Positions 52,506 through 61,033 of a DNA stretch of 64,000 bases are shown piece after piece. A program made the translations under genes and the position numbers. The DNA is taken from positions 310,001 to 374,000 of the forward strand of contig NZ_VTWT01000004.1 of NCBI RefSeq assembly GCF_008727925.1, given 5' to 3'. Every line of letters starts with the position of its first letter. Position 1 is the stretch's first letter. This stretch comes from Adhaeribacter soli (GTDB taxonomy: Bacteria; Bacteroidota; Bacteroidia; Cytophagales; Hymenobacteraceae). The notes under the pieces are model-generated. The model was not told where the DNA came from and did not search any database. It worked only from the letters and a program-made list of their open reading frames with translations.

Positions 52506-53388
52506 GAATTTTAAGGTCTTCTTCCTTTACTTATTGTTTCCTGAACTTGTATAAAATAATTTACTAATCTGGGTAACCATTACTCCCGGACTTAGAGCAT
52601 GTTTAAATTTTATTTTTGCAAGCGGAAGTTTTCAGTACCGGGTTCTGAGGAAGGCTTTTTGGAGCAGCATAGCAGCGCTACGGTGCGAGAAAAAGACGAA
52701 CTCAGGTTCCGGTAATGGAAATTTGCAGCGCAAAAGATGAATTTTAAACACGCGCTTACCATAAACCCCAGGTACGCTCCTAAAATGGCCTGGATTACTG
52801 TCCCGGAGCAGCCGCCTTTCGGATAGTAAGTTGATTTCATTCTTTTTGGGCTGAAAATTCTGCCTGGCACTTTATTTTGTAATTCACAGTTCAGGCAATT
52901 CTGCTTGCGAACTGCAGTTTAAAAGCCTGTCTTTTTTCTGATAATCAGCTGGTTGTGTTTTGCCTCATTGTTCTTTAATTATGATTGCCGGCTTCAGGAA
53001 GAGCCGTGGTCCGGCAGTTCCTTTCCTGTACGTAAGTACCTGTTTCATACCCATCATATTCTTCTATTAAGGGCGGAGCTATCCTTATAGTTTATAATCT
53101 TTTGTCATTTAAATTATCTAATTAACCAAAAAAATACAACTACTAAAAATTTGTCGGGTTAAATAGATTAATTGAATAAAACAAAGAATTTTCCAGATGA
53201 AATGAACAGGCGCTTTAGAAGGAGGAATACCTGTAATTAGGATTTATCGCTTGGTTGCTTGCTTTTTAAAGTCATTTGTGTGCTTCTGATTGGATTTAAA
53301 TTGCAGGCAGGCTGATTGTTTTGCCGGGTTATTTCAGGGAAGCAGGTTCTGTGTTTTAATTTTTTTAAGAATTAAACCTGGCTGCATT
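52506..53388. other. Long intergenic region holding a MITE-like copy
   Basis: Nearly 900 bases. The first part holds repeat family 2 copy B (52594-52750); the rest is AT-rich with no convincing open frame. The protease promoter is likely in the last 150 bases. Confidence 0.55.
52594..52750. repeat. MITE-like element family 2, copy B
   Basis: Inverted relative of 40760-40916. Matches run from agagcatgtttaaatttt to gatgaattttaaac. The right arm of the central hairpin has drifted (gctacggtgcgag), so this copy may be the older or decayed one. Confidence 0.85.
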
Positions 53389-56300
53389 ATGAAGTTAGTT
53401 TACAGATTTTTACTTGCATTTATTCCCTTTTTAAGTTTTCCATGGCTGGTTCAGGCGCAGCATTCCACGTTTGTAGGCAGCGCTGCTGAAGTAGCCGCTA
53501 CTTTCCGGGAGAAAATGCTGGACAAGGAGATGAATTCCCGGGTAGCCGATCTCCAGATCCGCCATCAGGTTAACGGCCGGAAACCCCTGATCCTGAACCT
53601 GACTTCAGGAAAAACAGAAGCCGGCCGGGAAAAATACTTTGGAAAAGTTGAGGGCGAGCCAAACAGTGGTTTTTACCTGGAAATTGCCGGCAATGAGGTA
53701 TCAGGATCCATTATTCTCCGCAATTCCCGGAAATACTACGCTTATTCTTCCATCAATGGCCTGGTTTACCTGGCAGAAGAAAACATCGATAAGAAATTGT
53801 GCGTGAATTTCCAGGAAGCGGCTCAAAAGAGCACATCAGCCTCTAAATTAGGTACCAAACCTGTTGCGTCTGTTCCGATGCTGGAAAGTTTACCGGGAGC
53901 CGGTGCAGTAGTACTCCTCGATTTCGACGGCCAGACCGTTTCCGGCACCCTTTGGAACGATCATTTCAATAGTGGAAATCCCATTGTAGCTGCGCCGGCC
54001 AACCTGTCGAATACCGAGATCCAGGAAGTCTGGAAGATGATCAGCGAAGACTTCCGGCCTTTTAACCTGAACGTTACCACGAGCGAAGCGGTTTTCAACA
54101 ACGCCCCGGCTAACCGACGGGTAAGGGCCATTTTTTCGCCTACCAATTACTTTTTCCCGAATGCCGGAGGGGTAGCCTACGTAGGATCTTTTATCTGGGG
54201 CAACACTTCTTCCGGCGAAACGCCCTGCTGGATATTCAATACCACCTCTAAATTTGCCGGCGAGGCCGGAACTCACGAAATTGGCCATACCATGCATCTA
54301 CTGCACGACGGTACCACCACCCCGGCTGAAGAATACTATTACGGCCACCCGGACTGGGCACCCATTATGGGGGTAGGTTATTACCGCTCATTGGTTCAAT
54401 GGAGCAAAGGCGAATACCTGAATGCCAACCGGACCGAAGACGATCTCAACCTGCTTACCACCATGAACGGGTTCAGTTACCGGCCCGACGATCATGGCGA
54501 TGCCGCCGGTACGGCCACTCCCTTAATTTTGGGAAGTAGTGGTACGATCAGCGCCACCGCCAATAAAGGCATTATCGCTACTCAAACCGACGTAGATGTT
54601 TTTTCTTTTAATTTAACCGGCGCCCCCATCTCTGTTACTGTAAATCCGGACCCGCTATATCCCAACCTGGACGTGGCGCTCACTTTAAGAAATGCAGCCA
54701 ACGCAGTTGTTGCTTCCGCTGATCCCTCTACCATGGAAGCTACGCTAAGCGGTACTTTTCCTGCCGGTACTTATTACCTTTACATCGATGGAGCGCTGGG
54801 AGCCATGGGAGCAAATTCCGATTACGGGTCCTTAGGCGCTTATTTCATTTCCGGTTCCTTGTCTAACCAGGCGCCGGTTGTAAGTCTTACTTCACCGGTT
54901 TCTTCTGCCACTTTTATAGCGCCCGCAACCATTACTCTGGAAGCCGCCGCTTCCGACCCGGACGGTACCATAAGTAAAGTGGAATTCTACAACGGAGCAA
55001 CCAAACTGGGTGAAGACCTGTCGGCACCTTATACTTTTGCCTGGTCCGGAGTTGCCAGCGGCACCTATAACCTTACAGCCAAAGCGATCGATAACCTGAA
55101 TGCGGTATCGACTTCCGCTATGGTAACGGTTTTAGTGGCCCCTAATGCTACCCAGTATAATTTGAATATTACGGTTGTAGGAAATGGTTCGGTAACCCGT
55201 TCGCCCAGCCAGGTAAGTTACTTGAACGGTACGAATGTTACTTTAACTGCTACTGGTGCAACTGGCTACCGCTTCAGCGGCTGGAGCGGCGATGCTTCAG
55301 GCTCGACAAACCCCTTAACCCTGGTAATGAACAGCAACAAGAACATAACGGCTACCTTTACCCCAATTCCTACGGTTACTAAATTTAATTTAATAGACGC
55401 TACCACCGAAAAAGTGATCCGGCAAATAACCTCCGGGGAAACGTTGAACCTGGCCACTTTGCCCAGCCGGAAACTGAACATCCAGGTGGAAACCAGTCCG
55501 ACTACGGTGGGTAGCGTGAAGATGGTTTTAAGCGGCGCCCAAACCAAAACCAGCACCGATTCCTACAAACCTTATTCGGTATTCGGCGATGATAAACGCG
55601 GAAATTATTATTCCTGGACGCCAACGCTCGGGAATTACACCTTAACCGCCACGCCTTATTCCGGCAGTAATGCCGGCGGCCAGGCAGGTACAGCTCAAAC
55701 CATTACATTTAAAGTGGTAGACGATCCGAAGCTGGTTTCTTACGATCTTTTCATTACTGTAGTCGGAAGCGGTTCGGTAATAAAAAGCCCAAGCCAGAAC
55801 ACGTATACAGGTGGAACGGTGGTTTCGTTAACGGCTACCCCGGTTAATGGGTATAAATTCAGCGGCTGGAGTGGTTCAGTCACCAGTACCTCCAATCCCT
55901 TGTCCCTTACCATGACCAGCAGCAAAAGCATAACCGCAACGTTTACTCCGGTACTGGCCGTAACTGGTTTTAACCTCATAAATGCTTCTACCGAACAGGT
56001 AATTCAGCCCTTAAGCGCCGGGGCCGTGCTGAACCTGGCGAAATTGCCTACCCGTAAACTGAATATTCAGGCAGTAACGGTACCGGCTACAACGGGCAGT
56101 GTGGTAATGGTGTTAAGCGGTACCCAGACCAAAAACTTCACCGATTCCTATGCACCCTATGCCGTATTCGGCGACGACCGGAACGGGAATTACTATGCCT
56201 GGACGCCTTCTATGGGAAACTATTCCTTAACCGCAACCCCTTATTCGGCTGGGAATGGAACCGGAAATATAGGCGCTCCCTTAACCATTAACTTTTCGGT

Positions 56301-56619
56301 GATCGACCAGGCAATTATATCTTCGGCGGAAGAGGGAAAAACGTTGCCGGAACAGGCGTCGGTCGAACCCTTGGTTGCCGCTTATCCCAACCCGTTCCGC
56401 AATGAACTGAAGGTGAAAATAAACAGTAAAATTTCTGAGCCCGCTGTTTTAACCATGCTGGACATTGCCGGAAAAGTGCTGTATCAGCGCCGGCTGGAAC
56501 CTGCAGTTGATAACTATATCCTGCCGGCTGAAATAATCAATTACCTTGCCTCCGGAGTGTATTTGTTGCGCTTGCAACAGGGAAGCCAGCAGCAAGTAGT
56601 CAGGGTAACGCGGGAATAA
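53389..56619 (+). CDS. T9SS-secreted metzincin-like metalloprotease
   Basis: I use the ATG at 53389, which opens a signal peptide (VYRFLLAFIPFLSFPWLVQAQ); the frame from 53290 is upstream of it. The 1076-residue protein has a zinc motif THEIGHTMHLLHDG with His296, Glu297, His300 and His306, the metzincin spacing. A pre-peptidase C-terminal-type domain is at about 368-494 and a bacterial Ig domain at 496-584. Two copies of a pair follow: an InlB-like repeat (SGWSG core, 588-660 and 784-856) plus an unassigned beta domain (663-782, 858-974). A T9SS type A domain closes the chain (994-1076, AAYPNPFRNELKVKI). Extracellular protein or adhesin degradation is likely. Confidence 0.85.
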   Translation: MKLVYRFLLAFIPFLSFPWLVQAQHSTFVGSAAEVAATFREKMLDKEMNSRVADLQIRHQVNGRKPLILNLTSGKTEAGREKYFGKVEGEPNSGFYLEIAGNEVSGSIILRNSRKYYAYSSINGLVYLAEENIDKKLCVNFQEAAQKSTSASKLGTKPVASVPMLESLPGAGAVVLLDFDGQTVSGTLWNDHFNSGNPIVAAPANLSNTEIQEVWKMISEDFRPFNLNVTTSEAVFNNAPANRRVRAIFSPTNYFFPNAGGVAYVGSFIWGNTSSGETPCWIFNTTSKFAGEAGTHEIGHTMHLLHDGTTTPAEEYYYGHPDWAPIMGVGYYRSLVQWSKGEYLNANRTEDDLNLLTTMNGFSYRPDDHGDAAGTATPLILGSSGTISATANKGIIATQTDVDVFSFNLTGAPISVTVNPDPLYPNLDVALTLRNAANAVVASADPSTMEATLSGTFPAGTYYLYIDGALGAMGANSDYGSLGAYFISGSLSNQAPVVSLTSPVSSATFIAPATITLEAAASDPDGTISKVEFYNGATKLGEDLSAPYTFAWSGVASGTYNLTAKAIDNLNAVSTSAMVTVLVAPNATQYNLNITVVGNGSVTRSPSQVSYLNGTNVTLTATGATGYRFSGWSGDASGSTNPLTLVMNSNKNITATFTPIPTVTKFNLIDATTEKVIRQITSGETLNLATLPSRKLNIQVETSPTTVGSVKMVLSGAQTKTSTDSYKPYSVFGDDKRGNYYSWTPTLGNYTLTATPYSGSNAGGQAGTAQTITFKVVDDPKLVSYDLFITVVGSGSVIKSPSQNTYTGGTVVSLTATPVNGYKFSGWSGSVTSTSNPLSLTMTSSKSITATFTPVLAVTGFNLINASTEQVIQPLSAGAVLNLAKLPTRKLNIQAVTVPATTGSVVMVLSGTQTKNFTDSYAPYAVFGDDRNGNYYAWTPSMGNYSLTATPYSAGNGTGNIGAPLTINFSVIDQAIISSAEEGKTLPEQASVEPLVAAYPNPFRNELKVKINSKISEPAVLTMLDIAGKVLYQRRLEPAVDNYILPAEIINYLASGVYLLRLQQGSQQQVVRVTRE

Positions 56620-56684
56620 AGCCGCACCGTTCACTTTAAAAAAAAATATCAAAAAGAAATTGGTTTGTTGTGGTTGTTTGCTGA

Positions 56685-56719
56685 AAGAACCGGGGTTGAG
56701 TTTCTCGATCCCGGTTCTT
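56685..56719. terminator. Hairpin between convergent genes
   Basis: Perfect 10-base stem aagaaccggg with cccggttctt (56685-56694 and 56710-56719). A/T-rich flanks lie between the protease gene and the convergent LOG-family gene, so it is a likely bidirectional terminator. Confidence 0.55.
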
Positions 56720-56771
56720 GCTTTAAAAACTTTTATCCGGCGCCTACTGCAGGAAACTTTATGCCGAAGCT

Positions 56772-57356
56772 TCAGATCCTTTCCAGGTCCACTTCGGAAT
56801 TGGCGCTGAAATCGGGCCGGCTCAGAATCCTATTCAGCATTATTTCCGGTTCAGATTCCACGATCAGGTTATTTCTGTGATCTTTGCTAATGAACCCTTC
56901 GCTAACGCAATGGTCGATCATTTCCATGAACTTGTCGTAATAGCCGTTCACATTCAGAAAGGCCACCGGCTTGCGGATAATTGCCAGCTGGTTCCAGGTA
57001 ATAATCTCACAGATTTCATCGAACGTTCCAAAGCCTCCGGGCATGGCCACGAAGGCATCGGAGCGGGTCGCCATCAATGCTTTGCGCTCGTGCATGGTTT
57101 GTACGATGTGCAGTTCCGTTAAGCCCGAATGCCCCACTTCGAGGTCTAAGAGGCTTTGCGGAATTACGCCAACCGCCGTACCGTTGCCGGCTAAAACGGC
57201 GTCAGCTATTACCCCCATCAAGCCCACATTTCCACCACCATAAACCAAACCAATTCCCTGTCGGGCCATCAGGCTTCCTAAACTGGTGGCGGCCTGGGTG
57301 TAAACCGGATCCAGACCGGTTCTGGCCCCGCAAAAAACGCCGATATTCCTGCTCAT
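56772..57356 (-). CDS. LOG-family nucleoside-5'-monophosphate phosphoribohydrolase
   Basis: This 194-residue protein begins IGVFCGARTGLDP and has the GLVYGGGNVGLMGVIADAVL Rossmann loop, the catalytic R91/K92 in HERKALM, and the signature PGGFGTFDE (106-114). These identify the Lonely-Guy family (TIGR00730), which cleaves N6-modified or ordinary nucleotide monophosphates to base and ribose 5-phosphate. In bacteria without cytokinin signalling it is often a purine nucleotide hydrolase. It is a single gene divergent from the sugar phosphorylase genes. Confidence 0.93.
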   Translation of the reverse strand: MSRNIGVFCGARTGLDPVYTQAATSLGSLMARQGIGLVYGGGNVGLMGVIADAVLAGNGTAVGVIPQSLLDLEVGHSGLTELHIVQTMHERKALMATRSDAFVAMPGGFGTFDEICEIITWNQLAIIRKPVAFLNVNGYYDKFMEMIDHCVSEGFISKDHRNNLIVESEPEIMLNRILSRPDFSANSEVDLERI

Positions 57357-57537
57357 ATTTTTTATTGAATTTACTATCGTTTTTAAATGCTCCAGCCTTG
57401 CTTTGAAGCCTTATTTGTAAGGTTCAAACCTAAAAACATTTAACCGGAATTCTTACCGTAATTAACAATTTTTAAGAAGTTTTGATAAACCGGAAAGCTA
57501 TATAAAAGTAAAAGAAAGAAACCTTCTGTAAACCAAT

Positions 57538-58302
57538 ATGTTCCGGAAAATCCTGGATGCTGCCGATTCGCTTGATTCCCTCCTAAAGGAAAAGAAGATC
57601 CGGGCCTTGATCTTCGATATGGATGGTGTGGTCACGCAAACGGCTACCCTGCACGCCCAAGCATGGAAAAAACTCTTCGACGATTTTCTGCAAAACCGTA
57701 GGGAAAAGACCGGAAAAAGTACAGCGCCCTTCCGGATAGAAACCGATTACCCGCAATACATCGACGGCATTCCGCGCCTCGACGGCATTCGTAATTTCCT
57801 GAAAACGCGGGGTATTTCGTTACCGGAAGGAAGCCCCGAAGACAGCCCGGAAACCGAAACAGTATGGGGCTTGGGCAACCGGAAAAACCAGTATTTCCAG
57901 GAGTTGATAAAACAGAAAGTAGAAGTGTTTTCCGATACCCTCACCTGGATAAAGCAAAAGCGGGCAGCAGGTTACCAGATAGCCATTATTTCGGCCAGTA
58001 AAAATTGCCAGACAATATTGCAGGCAGCCGGAATCGAAGATCTGTTCCGGGTGCGGGTAGACGGGATAGTTGCTGAAGAACTGCACCTGCCAGGCAAACC
58101 CGCGCCCGACGTATTTCTGGAAGCAGCCCGGCAATTAGGGGTAATGCCCGAAGAAACAGCTGTTTTCGAAGATGCCCGCTTAGGGGTGAAAGCCGCCCGG
58201 GCCGGCGGTTTTGGTTTAGTGGTGGGTGTTAACCGGAAACAGGAAGCAGAAACCGAAGCTTTACTCCGGAATGGAGCAGATCTAGTACTAACGGGTTTCT
58301 GA
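57538..58302 (+). CDS. pgmB: Beta-phosphoglucomutase-like HAD protein
   Basis: This 254-residue protein is a HAD-superfamily member: IFDMDGVVTQTATLHAQAWK holds the nucleophile Asp27 and Asp29, IAIISASKNC is motif II, and VFEDARLGVKAARAGGFG is the motif III/IV region. A helical cap with DGIPRLDGIRNFLKTRGI is typical of beta-phosphoglucomutases. It would convert beta-glucose 1-phosphate to glucose 6-phosphate. It is followed 46 bases later by a GH65 phosphorylase that generates beta-glucose 1-phosphate, so the pair forms a disaccharide-degradation operon. Confidence 0.9.
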   Translation: MFRKILDAADSLDSLLKEKKIRALIFDMDGVVTQTATLHAQAWKKLFDDFLQNRREKTGKSTAPFRIETDYPQYIDGIPRLDGIRNFLKTRGISLPEGSPEDSPETETVWGLGNRKNQYFQELIKQKVEVFSDTLTWIKQKRAAGYQIAIISASKNCQTILQAAGIEDLFRVRVDGIVAEELHLPGKPAPDVFLEAARQLGVMPEETAVFEDARLGVKAARAGGFGLVVGVNRKQEAETEALLRNGADLVLTGF

Positions 58303-58348
58303 TAATATTTAAAGTTAAACAATCGGTTTTTAAGCAGGTTTTCAGCAA

Positions 58349-60757
58349 ATGGAAGATTGGAAGTTCAGTTATGAAAATTGGGTGCCGGAAGAACAGGCCC
58401 TCCGGGAAACGCTCTGCACGCTGGGAAATGGTTACTTTGCTACGCGCGGAGCCGCCGAAGAAAGTTCTGCCGATGGCATAAACTACCCGGGCACGTATTT
58501 GGCTGGCGGCTACAACCGTCTGAAATCGGATATTGCCGGCCGCACCATCGAAAACGAAGACCTGGTAAACTGGCCCAACTGGCTTCCCCTTACGTTCCGG
58601 CATCCGAAGGAAAAATGGTTCGGCCTCTCGGAAGTAACCGTGGTGTATTTTAAACAGGAAGTAGATTTGAAAACCGGCGTACTCACCCGCCAGCTCCGGT
58701 TCCGCGATAAAAGCAACCGGGAAACCTCCTTAACCAGCCGCCGCTTCGTTAGCATGGACCAGCCTCACCTGGCTGCCATGCTTTGGGAACTCACCCCCGA
58801 AAACTGGTCCGGCCCCATCGAGATCCGTTCTGCGCTGGATGGCAATATCTGCAACCTGGGGGTGGCAAGGTACCGGCAGTTAAGTAATTGTCATTTAAAT
58901 ATTACCGAAACCGGCGAGGCCGAAAACCATAATTTTATTTACCTGGTGGCGGAAACAAACCAGTCGCGGGTGCGCATGGCCATGGCTGCCCGCACCCGGA
59001 TCTCAGGTTCCTTACCTACCGATTGTTCGGAATATGTCTATAAGAAACGAAAAGGCTTTATTGCCCAGCATGCCATTGTAAATTGCGAAAAGCAACAATC
59101 GATCCGGGTAGAGAAAGTGGTGGCGGTTTACACCTCCCGCGATTTGGCTATTTCGGAACCCGCGCTGGAAGCAAAAAACAGCGTGGAACGGGCAGCCGGT
59201 TTTTCGGAGCTGCTGGAAGAACACAGCCGGGTATGGGGCCTGCTATGGAAGCGGTGCGATGTAATTGTTTCGAGCACTGAACGCACCCAGCAGGTTTTGC
59301 GGCTGCATATTTTTCACCTGCTGCAAACGGTTTCCGTGCATTCAGCGGGGATGGATGTGGGTTTGCCGGCGCGAGGCTGGCACGGGGAAGCGTACCGGGG
59401 CCACATTTTCTGGGACGAACTTTTCATCTTTTCCTTTCTGAACTTTCGGATCCCGGAATTAACCCGCGACCTGCTCATGTACCGCTACCGCCGTTTGCCT
59501 GAAGCCCGGCTGGCAGCCCGGGAAGCCGGCTACCGGGGAGCCATGTTCCCGTGGCAAAGCGGCAGCAACGGCCGGGAAGAAAGCCAGATCATTCACATGA
59601 ACCCAAAATCAGGCCGGTGGATCCCGGATAATACGTTCCGGCAAAGACATATAAATGCGGCAGTTGCTTATAACGTATGGCAATATTACCAAACCACCAA
59701 CAACGTAACTTTTCTGAGCTGGTACGGGGCTGAAATTGTCTTTGAAATTGCCCTTTTCTGGTCGAGCCTTACCACCTGGAGCGAAGAAAAACAGCGTTTC
59801 GAAATAAAAGGCGTAGTCGGCCCCGACGAATATCATACCCAATACCCCGGCACAGATTCCACCGGGCTGAACAATAACGCCTATACCAACCTGATGGCCG
59901 TTTGGGTGTTGCAATTTGCCCTGAAGTTGCCCGACCTGATCCACTACGAGCGCATAGAGGAATTGTACGCCAAGCTGCATATTTCCGAACCCGAAGTACA
60001 GCGCTGGCGGGATATCTGCAAGTTGATGTTTATTCCGTTCCTGGATCCCGTTGGACCCGTAATCAGCCAGTTCGAAGGCTACGAAAAACTGCAGGAGCTG
60101 GACTGGAATAAATACCGGAAAACGGAAGACGACATGTTGCGCCTGGACCGGATCCTGGAAAGCGAAGGCGACGATGTGAACCGGTACAAGGCCAGCAAGC
60201 AAGCCGATGTGCTTATGCTGTTCTACCTTTTCTCCACCGAAAAACTGATCGAATTATTCAGCATGCTGGGCTACCGGTTCACGCCGGAATGCATTGCCGA
60301 GAACATTGCCTATTACGAACCCCGCACGAGTCATGGTTCAACCCTGAGTACTATTGTACATGCCTGGGTACTGGCCCGTTCGGACCGGAAAAGAAGTTGG
60401 GGCGATTTCCAGACCGCGCTTTTAAGCGATGTAGAGGATATTCAGGGGGGCACCACGCCGGAAGGAATTCACCTGGGTGCCATGGCGGGTTCGGTAGATC
60501 TGGTACAGCGCTGTTTTACCGGCCTGGTAATTTATAACGATGAACTGCTGCTGAACCCGGTACTTCCCGATAAGATCTATTACATGGAGCTCCGGCTCAA
60601 ATACCGGGAACACTGGTTTTCGCTCCGCATTACCCAGGAAAAGCTGGTGCTTGCCGCCGACAAGGAATGGACCGATGAAATTGCGATCAATATCCGGGGA
60701 ACCGTAACCCGCTTCAAAGCCGGCGAGGTGCATGAGTTTCCTTTGAAGCAAAGCTGA
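58349..60757 (+). CDS. GH65-family disaccharide phosphorylase
   Basis: This 802-residue protein starts WKFSYENWVPEEQALRETLC, has the family's ETLCTLGNGYFATRGAAEE region, and contains the phosphorylase segment GVVGPDEYHTQ with the catalytic acid Glu494, corresponding to the active-site Glu of maltose phosphorylase. NNNAYTNLMA follows, and the phosphate-binding segment near 660-680 is ARTSHGSTLS-like (PRTSHGSTLS). GH65 phosphorylases use inorganic phosphate to split maltose, trehalose or kojibiose, releasing beta-glucose 1-phosphate. The coupled beta-phosphoglucomutase supports this activity. The exact disaccharide cannot be decided. Confidence 0.92.
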   Translation: MEDWKFSYENWVPEEQALRETLCTLGNGYFATRGAAEESSADGINYPGTYLAGGYNRLKSDIAGRTIENEDLVNWPNWLPLTFRHPKEKWFGLSEVTVVYFKQEVDLKTGVLTRQLRFRDKSNRETSLTSRRFVSMDQPHLAAMLWELTPENWSGPIEIRSALDGNICNLGVARYRQLSNCHLNITETGEAENHNFIYLVAETNQSRVRMAMAARTRISGSLPTDCSEYVYKKRKGFIAQHAIVNCEKQQSIRVEKVVAVYTSRDLAISEPALEAKNSVERAAGFSELLEEHSRVWGLLWKRCDVIVSSTERTQQVLRLHIFHLLQTVSVHSAGMDVGLPARGWHGEAYRGHIFWDELFIFSFLNFRIPELTRDLLMYRYRRLPEARLAAREAGYRGAMFPWQSGSNGREESQIIHMNPKSGRWIPDNTFRQRHINAAVAYNVWQYYQTTNNVTFLSWYGAEIVFEIALFWSSLTTWSEEKQRFEIKGVVGPDEYHTQYPGTDSTGLNNNAYTNLMAVWVLQFALKLPDLIHYERIEELYAKLHISEPEVQRWRDICKLMFIPFLDPVGPVISQFEGYEKLQELDWNKYRKTEDDMLRLDRILESEGDDVNRYKASKQADVLMLFYLFSTEKLIELFSMLGYRFTPECIAENIAYYEPRTSHGSTLSTIVHAWVLARSDRKRSWGDFQTALLSDVEDIQGGTTPEGIHLGAMAGSVDLVQRCFTGLVIYNDELLLNPVLPDKIYYMELRLKYREHWFSLRITQEKLVLAADKEWTDEIAINIRGTVTRFKAGEVHEFPLKQS

Positions 60758-60950
60758 ATTGTAGAGAATAGGGTAGGTGCCTGATGAGGAAAGGGCCGTT
60801 ACCATGGTGCAGGGAAATGAAATTTGGGGTAATGCTGCGTGTAGAAGGAAAACGCCAGGGATTCAAATGAAAAAGGGAGACCTATTACTTTTTTCGCACT
60901 GCCCTGGAACTTTACTGCTGTTGCATAACTTCACTACGGTTACATAAAAA

Positions 60951-60992
60951 AGAGGAGCCTGCCAGTTAATAGCAGGTTCCTCTTTTTTTTAA
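60951..60992. terminator. Rho-independent terminator, bidirectional
   Basis: A 12-base stem (60951-60962 with 60972-60983, one G-U pair) has an A-run before and a T-run after. It serves the phosphorylase operon and possibly the convergent BNR gene. Confidence 0.8.
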
Positions 60993-61033
60993 GACGTTCA
61001 ATAGCTATCATTAAACATCCTGATTCTCAAAAA

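Noticed and set aside
52610-52870. 86-codon minus-strand frame
   Set aside because: Mostly inside MITE-like repeat copy B, so the frame is a by-product of the repeat.
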